A stretch of DNA of 64,000 nt from Ventricola sp051883735. GTDB lineage: Bacteria; Bacillota; Clostridia; Christensenellales; Aristaeellaceae. The stretch lies in contig JBJEUH010000095.1 of NCBI GenBank assembly GCA_051883735.1, forward strand, positions 1 through 64,000. Direction: 5' to 3'. Shown here piece after piece: positions 22,654 through 31,146 of the stretch; position 1 is the first letter of the stretch, and every line of letters starts with the position of its first letter. The notes beneath the pieces were generated by a model that worked only from the letters and a program-made list of their open reading frames with translations, was not told the origin of the DNA and made no database searches. Both the position numbers and the translations under genes were made by a program.

Positions 22654-23564
22654 GCAGATACTATCCGATCGACGAGCAGGCCGCGCGCCGGTCTCACGAG
22701 ATGATGTCCATGTCCGACTACCCGGAGGGATGGAAGACCGTCGAGTACAGACAGCTCGTGGACATCGCCAGCGCGATGGCTGAGCGCGAGAAGAAGCGCA
22801 AGCCGGATTACGCCGAAGCCATCGACCATCTGCTTGACCGATATGCCCGCAAGCTGGCGGATTGGATGAACACGGAGAGTAGAATCGGCACGATGTGCCC
22901 GTCCGTCCTGATTGCAGGCGGCGACGGCGTGTCCGCCAACCGGAAGGAGAAGCAGAACCGCCGCATGGACGCGCACATGGGCAAGCGCGCGGAGATCGAC
23001 CGTCTGCTTGACCGGATGCGCTCCATCGGGAAGGGCGGCATTGCAGCAGGCGACGCGAACGCGCTGGTGAAGCTTGAAGCGAAGCGGGATGACCTGGTCG
23101 AGCTGCAGGAGCGGATGAAGGAGGTCAACGCCTACTTCCGCAAGCACAAAACCCTCGACGGCTGCGCGATCCTGACGACGGATCAGATCGAGCGCATCAA
23201 GGCGGACATGAACAACGGTTGGCGGTGCTCTCCCGCTCCATACCCGTCCTACATTCTGAGCAACAACAACGCGGAGATCCGACGCATCGAGCAGCGGATC
23301 AGGGAGATCGCCGAGACGAAGACGGCAGGAGACCGCTCGTATCCTGCGGAGGGCGTGGAGGGCATGCAGGTGGTGGAGGACACCGGCATCATGCGCATCC
23401 AGCTCGTGTTTGACGGAAAGCCGGACGAGCCTGTGCGCGACATCCTCAAGGAATGGGGATTCCGCTGGGCGCCGTCGCAGAACGCATGGCAGCGCCTCCT
23501 CAACCAGAACGGCAGGTATGCGGCCAAAATGGCCATCGAGAAGATTGCGGCGCTTGAGCAGTAA
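22650..23564 (+). CDS. Conserved mobile-element protein (304 aa)
   Basis: The protein has a middle segment LLDRYARKLADWMNTESRIGTMCPSV (near 52) and a C-terminal domain RIQLVFDGKPDEPVRDILKEWGFRWAPSQNAWQR (near 255) that recurs in mobile elements and anti-restriction type proteins of Bacillota. Cysteines are few; a catalytic residue set is not obvious. ATG 22650 overlaps the tiny upstream gene. Function unknown. It ends 11 bases before another small basic gene. Confidence 0.55.
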   Translation: MSRYYPIDEQAARRSHEMMSMSDYPEGWKTVEYRQLVDIASAMAEREKKRKPDYAEAIDHLLDRYARKLADWMNTESRIGTMCPSVLIAGGDGVSANRKEKQNRRMDAHMGKRAEIDRLLDRMRSIGKGGIAAGDANALVKLEAKRDDLVELQERMKEVNAYFRKHKTLDGCAILTTDQIERIKADMNNGWRCSPAPYPSYILSNNNAEIRRIEQRIREIAETKTAGDRSYPAEGVEGMQVVEDTGIMRIQLVFDGKPDEPVRDILKEWGFRWAPSQNAWQRLLNQNGRYAAKMAIEKIAALEQ

Positions 23565-23575
23565 GGGAGGATATC

Positions 23576-23695
23576 ATGCAAAAGAAACGGAAATCCGGGA
23601 AGTGCAGGTGCAGGATCACGCTGACCTCGCGTAAGATGGGGAAGCGGGAAACGATGCTTGACAAGCTGATGGGGCTGCGCAAGAGAAGGAAATGA
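23576..23695 (+). CDS. Small very basic protein (39 aa)
   Basis: ATG 23576 follows GGGAGG. The product has 15 Lys/Arg residues in 39, with KCRCR near residue 9, so nucleic acid binding is plausible. It is the last gene before the terminator at 23705. Family not recognised. Confidence 0.5.
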   Translation: MQKKRKSGKCRCRITLTSRKMGKRETMLDKLMGLRKRRK

Positions 23696-23704
23696 GCGTC
23701 TGAG

Positions 23705-23730
23705 GCCGGGAGGAATCCCGGCTTTCTTTT
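23705..23730 (+). terminator. Intrinsic terminator of the early unit
   Basis: Stem GCCGGGA/TCCCGGC (23705-23711 with 23716-23722), GGAA loop, followed by TTTCTTTT. It closes the unit transcribed from the operator array at 21291. Confidence 0.7.
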
Positions 23731-23734
23731 GAAA

Positions 23735-23779
23735 AATAACAAATATGTTATTGACGGATGATAACAAATTTGGTATAAT
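23735..23779 (+). promoter_or_regulatory. Promoter and operators of the toxin-antitoxin pair
   Basis: A sigma-70 promoter with TTGACG (23751-23756), 17-bp spacer and TATAAT (23774-23779). A perfect palindrome AATAACAAATATGTTATT (23735-23752) overlaps the -35 element, and a second inverted repeat ATAACAAATTTGGTAT (23761-23776) overlaps the -10. Two such sites are typical for an antitoxin repressor binding its own promoter. Confidence 0.75.
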
Positions 23780-23801
23780 CTTATGCGTGGAGGGACAAAA
23801 A

Positions 23802-24161
23802 ATGCACGAGATACTTTTCTATGAGGATCGAAATGGCAGGATTCCCGTGTACGATTACATGCAGGAGCTTGCCGGAAGCACAAGTAAGGACAGCCGGATC
23901 AAGCTCAACAAGATTGCGCAGTATATCAAGGTTTTGCAGGCAGAGGGAACGACAGCCGGAGAACCGGTGATGAAGCATCTTGACGGCGATATCTGGGAAT
24001 TAAGACCGATCCGCGACAGAATCCTCTTTGCAGCATATGTTAATGGCAGCTTTGTTCTGCTCCATGTGTTCATGAAGCAGACGCAGAAAACGCCGCCGCG
24101 TGAAATTGAAAAAGCAAAACGTGAACTGGCTGACTTCGTCGAAAGGAGCGCAAAAAAGTGA
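23802..24161 (+). CDS. HigB/RelE-type toxin (Gp49-like, DUF891)
   Basis: The start at ATG 23802 is close to the promoter. The 119-residue protein has the Gp49-like pattern LFYEDRNGRIPVYDYMQELA (residues 5-24) and a long beta-strand core with WELRPIRDRILFAAYVNGSFVLLHVFMKQTQKTP (near 68), which matches phage Gp49/HigB toxins. RelE-fold toxins cleave mRNA on the ribosome. The antitoxin ORF follows with GTGA overlap. Toxin first, antitoxin second is the HigBA order. Confidence 0.8.
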   Translation: MHEILFYEDRNGRIPVYDYMQELAGSTSKDSRIKLNKIAQYIKVLQAEGTTAGEPVMKHLDGDIWELRPIRDRILFAAYVNGSFVLLHVFMKQTQKTPPREIEKAKRELADFVERSAKK

Positions 24162-24454
24162 ACCGCAACAAGGATGGCTTCCCGGTATGGGATGCTGAAA
24201 TGGAACAGGAATTGTATACGACGGAGGAAATTGCGCAGAACAATCTCACTGCGAAGGTCATGTGCGAGCTGATTGCGGCACGCAAGGAAAAGGGGCTGAC
24301 ACAGAAGGAGCTTGAACGACTGAGCGGCGTCCGCCAGCCAGCCATCGCTCGGATGGAGAAGGGAATCTCCAGCCCGACGCTGGATACGCTGGCAAAGCTC
24401 CTTGCTCCGCTGGGGAAGACCATTGAGATTGTTCCGATCAGAAACGATGGATGA
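24158..24454 (+). CDS. HigA-type antitoxin (XRE)
   Basis: GTG start at 24158 overlaps the toxin stop. Residues 42-95 form an XRE helix-turn-helix (KGLTQKELERLSGVRQPAIARMEKGISSPTLDTLAKLL), which would bind the palindromic operators at 23735-23776. The N-terminal 40 residues (WDAEMEQELYTTEEIAQNNLTAKV) would contact the toxin. Together with the gene at 23802 it forms a type II addiction pair, which may stabilise the prophage. Confidence 0.85.
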   Translation: MNRNKDGFPVWDAEMEQELYTTEEIAQNNLTAKVMCELIAARKEKGLTQKELERLSGVRQPAIARMEKGISSPTLDTLAKLLAPLGKTIEIVPIRNDG

Positions 24455-24502
24455 GAAAGCCGCTGACGCGGATTTTGATGCTTTTTTGATGATTATTTGA
24501 TG

Positions 24503-24531
24503 ATGACAAGGAAAAATGCGCGTGCTATAAT
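24503..24531 (+). promoter_or_regulatory. Promoter of the late operon
   Basis: ATGACA (24503-24508), a 17-bp spacer, and an extended -10 TGCTATAAT (24523-24531). The predicted transcript start is near 24538. The first late gene begins at 24597 and the leader includes a strong terminator. Confidence 0.65.
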
Positions 24532-24559
24532 CAAAATATCGAAATTGTACAGACGAAAG

Positions 24560-24590
24560 GCCGACCGGGAAAATCCGGCCGGCTTTTTTT
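24560..24590 (+). terminator. Leader terminator in front of the late operon
   Basis: Stem GCCGACCGG with CCGGCCGGC (24560-24568 with 24575-24583, one A/C mismatch), loop GAAAAT, then TTTTTTT. It lies 22 nt downstream of the likely transcription start and before any gene, so it can act as an attenuator controlling late transcription. Confidence 0.75.
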
Positions 24591-24596
24591 CGTGCC

Positions 24597-24773
24597 ATGA
24601 AGGCGGAAGGACGGTGGACGGATGTGTTTGTCAGAGCACCGGTGAAGTGCCTGAAATGCGTGTTTCTGAGCACGTCAAGCGGGAAGCCGTTCTGTCCGTT
24701 CGGTGTGTGCATCAGGGATGACGAAAAGAAGACGGAAAAGAAGGAAGAAAGCGGGGAGAAGAATCGTGACTGA
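24597..24773 (+). CDS. Small Cys-rich phage protein (58 aa)
   Basis: ATG 24597 lies just after the leader terminator and has no good ribosome site; internal GTG starts are also possible. Residues 16-40 contain KCLKCVFLSTSSGKPFCPFGVC, a four-cysteine zinc-knuckle pattern common in small proteins near phage terminase genes. The C-terminus is a charged Lys/Glu tail. It overlaps the ParB-like gene by 8 bases, which supports expression. Confidence 0.5.
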   Translation: MKAEGRWTDVFVRAPVKCLKCVFLSTSSGKPFCPFGVCIRDDEKKTEKKEESGEKNRD

Positions 24774-25557
24774 AATCAAATGGGCACAATCGGCGGATCA
24801 TCTCCCGCTGGAGGCGATGAAGCCGAATCCCAGAAACCCGAAGAAGCACACCAAGGCGCAGCTTGCTCACATCCGTGAGAGCATTCTGCGCTTCGGCTTT
24901 CTCGATCCCATCGGCGTATGGGGCGAGGAGCACATCGTTGTGGAGGGCCACGGACGGCTGGAGGCGCTGCGGCAGATGGCTGCTGCGCAGGAGATCCGTA
25001 TTCCTGACGAGGGCGTCCCCTGCATCCGGCTTGACCATCTCTCCAGGAGGGACCGGGACGCCTACATGCTCGAGCACAACCAGGCGACGATGGAGACCGG
25101 CTGGGACGACGATGCGCTTGACGAGCTGCTGGGCGACCTGTCGCAGGATGGGCTGGACATGAGCGCGTTCGGCTTCGATGTGCCCGGCGAGGAGACGGAG
25201 GACGGCAAGTACACCCGTGACGTGCACATCCCGCAGTACGAGGTGCGCGGCGAGACGCCGAACTTCGCCGATATGCTCGATTCGGGCAAGGCCGACGCGC
25301 TGATCGAGGAAATCAACGCATCAGGCGTGACCGACGAGGAAAAGGCGTTTTTGATCCAGGCGGCGAGGCGGCACAACGTGTTCAACTACCGGCACATTGC
25401 CGAGTATTACGCGCAGGCCACGCCGCAGATGCAGCGGCTCATGGAGCGCTCCGCGCTGGTCATCATCGACGTGGACGACGCGATTGCCAACGGCTTCGTC
25501 AGGCTGCAGGGCGAGATGATGGCGCTGATCGGGGAGGAAGACGGCGATGATGCGTGA
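24766..25557 (+). CDS. ParB-like nuclease domain protein
   Basis: The start was set at GTG 24766, with GGGGAG upstream. Residues 13-100 form a ParB/Srx fold: PNPRNPKKHTKAQLAHIRESILRFGFLDPIGVW, then VEGHGRLEALRQM. Residues 110-260 are helical and acidic. Proteins of this kind sit with phage terminase genes and with base-modification genes, and ParB/Srx domains include CTPases and nucleases. Domain and gene position suggest a role in packaging or DNA modification, not in partition. Confidence 0.8.
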   Translation: MTEIKWAQSADHLPLEAMKPNPRNPKKHTKAQLAHIRESILRFGFLDPIGVWGEEHIVVEGHGRLEALRQMAAAQEIRIPDEGVPCIRLDHLSRRDRDAYMLEHNQATMETGWDDDALDELLGDLSQDGLDMSAFGFDVPGEETEDGKYTRDVHIPQYEVRGETPNFADMLDSGKADALIEEINASGVTDEEKAFLIQAARRHNVFNYRHIAEYYAQATPQMQRLMERSALVIIDVDDAIANGFVRLQGEMMALIGEEDGDDA

Positions 25558-26401
25558 CGATTTCGCCGTGATGATCCTCACGCACGGGCGCGCGGACAGG
25601 GTTTATACCCTAAATAGCCTCAGGAAGGGAGGCTATACCGGCAAGGTGTACATCGTCATCGACAACGAGGATGATCAGCAGGACGAATATGTCAGCAGGT
25701 ACGGTCAGGATCGTGTCGTGGTGTTTGACAAAGAGGCTCAGATGCGCAAATGCGACACCATGGACACCTTCGGCAAGAGGGGCGTGATCCTGTTCGCCAG
25801 AAACGCATGCTTCGAGATCGCAAGGGATCTGGGCCTTCGGTACTTCCTTGAGCTGGACGACGACTACACGGCCTTTGACATGCGGTTCCCCAGGGACGGA
25901 AAGCTCTCGGCCAAGCCCTGCCGCGATCTTGACCGGCTGTTCACGGCGATGATCGGGTTCCTGGAGGATTCCGGCGCGCTGACCGTGGCGCTCTCACAGG
26001 GCGGAGACTACATCGGCGGCCTGAACGGCAAGTATTACGGCAAGATGCTGACGCGCAAGGCGATGAACACGTTCTTCTGCCGGACGGACAGGCCCATCGG
26101 CTTCATCGGCACGATCAACGAGGACGTGAACACCTACACGACCTACGGCAGCCGGGGCGAAAGGATCTTCTCCGTCACGCAGGCGGCCATCGTCCAGAAA
26201 GAGACGCAGCAGAATGCAGGTGGTATGACCTGTGTGTATCTGGACAACGGGACGTACCTCAAGTCGTTTTACACCGTGATGACCATGCCGAGCTGTGTGT
26301 CGATTGCGATGATGGGAGCGTCGCACAGGCGGATTCATCACAACGTCTCCTGGGTGAACTGCGTGCCCATGATCCTGAATCAGCGATACCGGAAGACCTG
26401 A
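25547..26401 (+). CDS. TAGT-like glycosyltransferase (GT-A fold), phage DNA modification candidate
   Basis: The 284-residue protein begins DDFAVMILTHGRADRVYTLNSLRKGGYTGKVYIVIDNED, which matches the TET-associated glycosyltransferase (TAGT) pattern described for phages that sugar-modify 5-hydroxymethylcytosine. A DDD-type motif FLELDDDYTAFD near 103 would bind a metal and nucleotide sugar as in GT-A enzymes. It overlaps the ParB-like gene by 11 bases and stands before the terminase genes. No TET/JBP oxygenase is seen in the window, so another route to its substrate, or another substrate, is implied. Confidence 0.75.
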   Translation: MMRDDFAVMILTHGRADRVYTLNSLRKGGYTGKVYIVIDNEDDQQDEYVSRYGQDRVVVFDKEAQMRKCDTMDTFGKRGVILFARNACFEIARDLGLRYFLELDDDYTAFDMRFPRDGKLSAKPCRDLDRLFTAMIGFLEDSGALTVALSQGGDYIGGLNGKYYGKMLTRKAMNTFFCRTDRPIGFIGTINEDVNTYTTYGSRGERIFSVTQAAIVQKETQQNAGGMTCVYLDNGTYLKSFYTVMTMPSCVSIAMMGASHRRIHHNVSWVNCVPMILNQRYRKT

Positions 26402-26417
26402 CAAGCGAGGGGTGGTC

Positions 26418-26864
26418 ATGGCAGGAAAAAAGAAGGGGAGGCCGAGGAAGGAAATCGGGAAGATGGAATTCGAGGCCCTCTGCAAGCTGCAATGCACGGA
26501 AAGGGAAATCTGCGGCGTGTTCGGCGTCTGCGAGGATACCCTGAACGCCTGGTGCAAGCGGACGTACAGGCTGACTTTTTCGGAGGCCTATAAAATCTAC
26601 TCGGTGGACGGAAAAGTCTCCCTGCGCCGGATGCAGTTCAACCTCGCCAAGACCAGCGCCGCCATGGCTATCTTCCTGGGCAAGAACATGCTGGGGCAGC
26701 GCGATGATCCGATCCCGACGCAGGATGACGATACGCGGGAGCGGGCCAACGCGCAGACGCTGGCCATCGCCGAGCTGATCAACCATCCAGCACAGGAGAG
26801 AACGATGGACGAGGTCGAATCGGAGGGGGAGGACGAGCCTGCGAAGGGGGCTGACGGCGCATGA
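26418..26864 (+). CDS. Terminase small subunit-like protein
   Basis: ATG 26418 (GAGGGG upstream) is preferred over GTG 26412. The basic N-terminus KKKGRPRKE is followed by a helix-turn-helix near residue 30 (CTEREICGVFGVCEDTLNAWCKR) that would recognise the packaging site, and a C-terminal acidic region. It overlaps the large subunit gene by 4 bases. Size and place fit a small terminase of the HTH type. Confidence 0.75.
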   Translation: MAGKKKGRPRKEIGKMEFEALCKLQCTEREICGVFGVCEDTLNAWCKRTYRLTFSEAYKIYSVDGKVSLRRMQFNLAKTSAAMAIFLGKNMLGQRDDPIPTQDDDTRERANAQTLAIAELINHPAQERTMDEVESEGEDEPAKGADGA

Positions 26865-28180
26865 TCGACTACGCGCCGCTGGATGCGCGGCAGTCGGAAT
26901 ACATCCGGCGCTGTCAGGAGAGCTGGCTGAACGTCGCCGAGGGCGGAAAGCGCGCCGGCAAGAACATCATCAACCTGATTGCCTGGGCGGCGTCGCTGGA
27001 AACGCACCCTGACAAGATCCATCTGTGCGCAGGCGTCTCCGTGTCGGCGGCACGCCTGAACATCATCGACAGCAACGGCTTCGGCCTCAGAAACATCTTT
27101 GATGGACGCTGCGAAGAGGGACAGTACGAGAAGCGCGACTGCCTGCGCATCTATGCGAAGACCGGGACGAAGATCGTCATCATCGCCGGCGGGAAAAAGG
27201 CGGACGACGCGGCCCGCATCAAGGGCATCAGCTTTGGCAGCGTGTACATCACCGAGGCCAACGAGTGCCACCCATCGTTCGTAAAGGAGTGCATTGACCG
27301 AACGCTGTCCTCCAGAAAGAGGCAGCTCTTTTTTGATCTGAACCCGAAGCCGCCGTCGCACTGGTTCTACCGGGATATCCTCGACTATCAGGACGAGCTG
27401 AAGAAGCAGGGGAAAAACCCGGGATACAACTACGAGCACTTCACCATCCTCAACAACCTGTCTCTTAGCAGCAGAACCCTCAGGCAGGTGCTTGCCAAGT
27501 ACGACAAGAGCTCGATCTGGTACATGGCGGACATCCTCGGGCTGCGCACCGCTGCGACGGGCCGCATCTACGGCAGCTATGCGCGCAAGGAGGTTTCCGT
27601 CAGCCGGGCATGGTGCGGGGAGCAGAAGTACATCGAGCTGGCCGTCGGCGTGGACGTTGGCGGCACGGACGCGACGTGCGCCACGCTGACCGGCATCACG
27701 CGCGGCTGGAAGAGCGTCGTGCACATCGACGGGCTGTACGACAAGCAGGGCATCAGCGAAAAGATGACCGAGGCCGCCTATGCGAAGAAGATTGCCGACT
27801 GGCTGGAGCGCTGGGTGAAGGTTTATCCACAGATTCACAACGTCTATGTGGACAGTGCGGCAAAACTCTTCCGCACGGCGCTGCGCGAGGAGCTGATCCG
27901 GCGCGGCATAGGCCGCATCTCCGTCGTCGGCACGGACAAGAGCGACGGCATCAACGCGCGCATCGAGCTGACCTGCATGCTGCTGATGCAGGGCCGCTAT
28001 TTCGTCTGCGAGCACATGGAGCGCTGGCACGAGGCGCTGACCATGGCGACGTGGAGCGCGGAGGCGTACGAGAAGGGCGAATGGGAGCGCGTGGACGACG
28101 GCAGCTATCCGGTGGACTGCCTGGACAGCGCGGAGTACAGCTTCTATCCGTTTGCACGCTACCTGAATCCCGTCGCGTAG
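26861..28180 (+). CDS. terL: Terminase large subunit
   Basis: Walker A-like GGKRAGKN near residue 28, Walker B VYITEAN near 128, and the RNase H-like nuclease with Asp residues in GVDVGGTDA (near 263), VYVDSAA (near 329) and DCLDSAEY (near 420). The 439-residue length is typical of PBSX/Terminase_3 family enzymes. It cuts concatemers and drives DNA into proheads with ATP. The small subunit overlaps it, and the portal follows 20 bases after. Confidence 0.92.
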   Translation: MIDYAPLDARQSEYIRRCQESWLNVAEGGKRAGKNIINLIAWAASLETHPDKIHLCAGVSVSAARLNIIDSNGFGLRNIFDGRCEEGQYEKRDCLRIYAKTGTKIVIIAGGKKADDAARIKGISFGSVYITEANECHPSFVKECIDRTLSSRKRQLFFDLNPKPPSHWFYRDILDYQDELKKQGKNPGYNYEHFTILNNLSLSSRTLRQVLAKYDKSSIWYMADILGLRTAATGRIYGSYARKEVSVSRAWCGEQKYIELAVGVDVGGTDATCATLTGITRGWKSVVHIDGLYDKQGISEKMTEAAYAKKIADWLERWVKVYPQIHNVYVDSAAKLFRTALREELIRRGIGRISVVGTDKSDGINARIELTCMLLMQGRYFVCEHMERWHEALTMATWSAEAYEKGEWERVDDGSYPVDCLDSAEYSFYPFARYLNPVA

Positions 28181-28199
28181 GACAGGAGGGAAGAAGTCG

Positions 28200-29789
28200 A
28201 TGAACGAATACGACGAGCTTGCACGGTTTCTGACGCCTCAGGAGGCGTGGGACTGCCTGCGCGAGCACAACGATAAGGTGTACAGGCATCAGGCGGCCGA
28301 GTACAGCGGGGACCCGGTCAGCCTCAGGAACACGGCTCTGCCGAAATCCTTCTGGGCGCGGCCCGGAAAGCAGAAGATCCATGTGCCCGTTGCGGCGGAC
28401 ATCGCCGCCACATCCTCCGACCTGCTCTTTGGCGAGGAGATCAAGCTGACGTGCGTGGACGCCGGAGAGAAGGACGACAGCGAGGAGGCCACAAAGGCCC
28501 AGAGCAGGCTGGAGGCGATTGCCAGAAAGAACGGCCTGCACGCGCTGCTCAACGAGGCGGCGGAATCGTGCAGCGCGATGGGCGACGTGTACCTCAAGAT
28601 CGGCTGGGATCTCCAGGACGAGAAGCGCTGCCCGACGCTGCAGATCGGTCAGGGCGACGCGGCGTGGCCCGAGTACCAGTTCGGCAAGCTCTGCGCGATC
28701 CACTTCTTCTCCGTGCTGCGCGTAGCGACCGCGCCCGGCTGCGAAAAGGCAACCGTGTACAGGGCATATGAGCGCTACAAGCCAGGGCACATCACGACCG
28801 CCATCTACCGGGGAAGCGAAAGCAGCCTCGGCGAGGACATGGGAGACGGCGCGCTCGAGGAGATGGGGATTGCCAAGGAGGTCACAATCGGTGGCGGAGA
28901 GATGGCCGCCGTGCACATCCCCAACATCAGGCCGAACCGGCTGTTTCGCGGCTCCATGATGGGGCGCAGCGACTGCGACGGCCTGCGCGGCCTGATGGAT
29001 GCGCTCGACGAGGCGTATTCCAGTTGGATGCGCGACATCCGGCTGTCCAAGGCAAGGCTGATCGTGCCGGCGGAGTACCTGCGCAGAAAAGCCTCCGACC
29101 TGTTCCCGGATGACAAGCAGGCGCCGCCGATGTTCGAGTTTGACGAGGACGTGGAGACGCTGTGCGCGCTGGATTCCGACCCGGACAAGGTGGGATCGAA
29201 CGCGATCACGGCTTCCCAGTTCGCCATCCGCGCGGACGAGCACCAGAAGACCTGCGACGACCTGATCGTGCAGATCGTGACCAAGGCGGGCTACGCGCCG
29301 CAGACGTTCGGCCTGAACATCGAGGGGATGGCCCAGAGCGGCACGGCGCTCAACATCCGCGAGAAGAAGTCGCTCAAGACATGCGGCAAGAAGCAGGCGT
29401 ACTGGCACGATGCGCTGGAGGATCTGCTGAGCACGATGCTGCACATCGATGCGCAGCAGTTCCCCGGCATGGGGAGCAGCGAAAGCGTGCATGTGCATGT
29501 GCGCTTTGCGGACGCATTCGTAAGTGACGTGAGCACCATCTCCACGGCGCTTGATCTGCTCAACCGGGCCGACGCCGCCTCCGCAGAGGTGCGCGTGCGG
29601 ATGCTCCACCCGGACTGGATGGAGAAGGAGGTCATGGAGGAGGTCGCGCGCATCCGGGAGGAGAAGGGCATCGGCGAGACCGTGCCAGACCCTATGATGG
29701 GCGACTACGCATCATCCAGGCACGCTGCATCGCCTGACGGGCCGCAGGACGGCGCAGGAGGCGCGCAGGAGGGAACGGAGGGTGATTGA
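28200..29789 (+). CDS. Portal protein
   Basis: The 529-residue protein fits the SPP1 gp6-like portal family by position after terL and by a long helical stretch: an N-terminal FLTPQEAWDCLREHN, a stem helix near 190-260, and a C-terminal acidic tail. ATG 28200 with AGGAGGG upstream. The dodecameric ring is the DNA channel and docks terminase and the connector proteins. Family is by context and length, since portals lack catalytic motifs. Confidence 0.82.
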   Translation: MNEYDELARFLTPQEAWDCLREHNDKVYRHQAAEYSGDPVSLRNTALPKSFWARPGKQKIHVPVAADIAATSSDLLFGEEIKLTCVDAGEKDDSEEATKAQSRLEAIARKNGLHALLNEAAESCSAMGDVYLKIGWDLQDEKRCPTLQIGQGDAAWPEYQFGKLCAIHFFSVLRVATAPGCEKATVYRAYERYKPGHITTAIYRGSESSLGEDMGDGALEEMGIAKEVTIGGGEMAAVHIPNIRPNRLFRGSMMGRSDCDGLRGLMDALDEAYSSWMRDIRLSKARLIVPAEYLRRKASDLFPDDKQAPPMFEFDEDVETLCALDSDPDKVGSNAITASQFAIRADEHQKTCDDLIVQIVTKAGYAPQTFGLNIEGMAQSGTALNIREKKSLKTCGKKQAYWHDALEDLLSTMLHIDAQQFPGMGSSESVHVHVRFADAFVSDVSTISTALDLLNRADAASAEVRVRMLHPDWMEKEVMEEVARIREEKGIGETVPDPMMGDYASSRHAASPDGPQDGAGGAQEGTEGD

Positions 29790-29791
29790 CC

Positions 29792-30913
29792 GTGCCGATT
29801 CCCGTGAACGAGTACGAGGCGATTTCGCGCCAGATGCTCGCGCTCTACGACGAGGCCGAGCTCGTGATGCTCCGGCGCGTGGTGAAGCGCCTGCTGCGCG
29901 GCATCGATTCGCCCGGATGGACGGAAAGAAAGCTTGCCGAGGTCAGCGATGTGCGCAGGCAGTTGGCCGCGACGCTTGACGGCCTGACGCCGGAGCGGAG
30001 ACGGATTGCCGCAGGCGCGCTGGAGACGGCCTATCAGGGCGCGGAAAAGTGGTGCTTTGCGGATGCGCAGGAATATGCGGCGTCCGTCGGCATTGCACAT
30101 ATCGCGCCCTCTTCCGCGAAGGTGGCCGAGATCCTGGCCGACCTGAACATGAAGCTCGAGGCCGCCGACCGGATGATCCTGCGGCGCGTGGACGACGTCT
30201 ACGCCGACGTGATCGGCGAGAGCGCCGCGCTGATGGCGACGGGCACGATCACCGCGCGCGAGGCCGTGCAGCGCGCCGTCACGGCGCTGGCCGACCGTGG
30301 CATCACATCGTTTACGGACAGCGCAGGGCGCAGGTGGAGCATGGGCACCTATGCGGAGATGGCGACGCTGACGGCCATCTCCAACGCGACGATTGCCGGT
30401 TACACGGACACGATGCGAAATTACGGCTACGACCTGGCGATCATCTCCTCGCACGAGGACGCATGCCCGATCTGTGCGGCATGGCAGGGCGTGGTGGTGT
30501 CCGTCTCCGGCAGAGACAGGAGGCATCTGTCGCTTGACGACGCGCGCGCTGCCGGCGTGTTCCACCCGCGCTGCCTGCACCACATCTCGATCTACCGCGA
30601 GGGCATCGCGCACGGCGAGGCGAGGGACCGCCCCCGGCCCGTGCAGGATGCTGGCGGCGGCTACACGGCGCGAAGCCGGCTGCGCACCTGCGAGCGGCAG
30701 ATCAGGCGCTACAAGCGCCGGCAGGCCGCCGCGACCTCGCCGCAGGAGGAGCGCGTGGCGAAGGCCTACGTAAACCGCTGGCAGCAGGAGGCGCGCAGGG
30801 TGATTGAGGAAGCGCCGACGCTGCTCATCCGGCATTACGACCGCGAGGGCGGAACGGTCAAACTGTCCGAAGCGGCCAAAAAGCTGAAGACTGTGAAGCT
30901 CGATCCGCTGTGA
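29792..30913 (+). CDS. Phage minor capsid protein (minor capsid 2-like)
   Basis: GTG 29792 (GGAGGG at 29777) was selected; a TTG at 29786 overlaps the previous stop. The protein is about 373 residues, with a helical N-terminal half and a C-x2-C ... H pattern in the second half (ISSHEDACPICAAWQG near 227 and FHPRCLHHISIYREG near 255), as in the SPP1 gp7/minor-capsid-2 family. It is probably ejected with DNA or bound inside the head. The final 60 residues are basic. Confidence 0.75.
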   Translation: MPIPVNEYEAISRQMLALYDEAELVMLRRVVKRLLRGIDSPGWTERKLAEVSDVRRQLAATLDGLTPERRRIAAGALETAYQGAEKWCFADAQEYAASVGIAHIAPSSAKVAEILADLNMKLEAADRMILRRVDDVYADVIGESAALMATGTITAREAVQRAVTALADRGITSFTDSAGRRWSMGTYAEMATLTAISNATIAGYTDTMRNYGYDLAIISSHEDACPICAAWQGVVVSVSGRDRRHLSLDDARAAGVFHPRCLHHISIYREGIAHGEARDRPRPVQDAGGGYTARSRLRTCERQIRRYKRRQAAATSPQEERVAKAYVNRWQQEARRVIEEAPTLLIRHYDREGGTVKLSEAAKKLKTVKLDPL

Positions 30914-30924
30914 GGGGGGATGCG

Positions 30925-31128
30925 ATGAACATTGAGGTGAGCATGGAGGACGCGCGGCAGCTCTTTGAGCTGTACAAGACCTGCGTTTTGGCGGACAGGC
31001 ACTTCCACTCGTGCCAGTCCGACCTGTATAGGCGGCATGTGAGCGCGGCCTGCAAGGCGAAGAACGTCAGCGGTGCGTTTGAGCGCCTGAAGGATCAGAT
31101 GGACCGTTCGGAAAATCCGGACAGTTGA
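30925..31128 (+). CDS. Small hypothetical protein (67 aa)
   Basis: ATG 30925 with GGGGGG upstream. Predicted alpha-helical, mostly acidic and polar, with FELYKTCVLADRHFHSC near residue 15. No family recognised. It lies in a cassette of small genes that interrupts the head genes. Confidence 0.5.
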   Translation: MNIEVSMEDARQLFELYKTCVLADRHFHSCQSDLYRRHVSAACKAKNVSGAFERLKDQMDRSENPDS

Positions 31129-31146
31129 CGATGAGGAGGAATGAAC

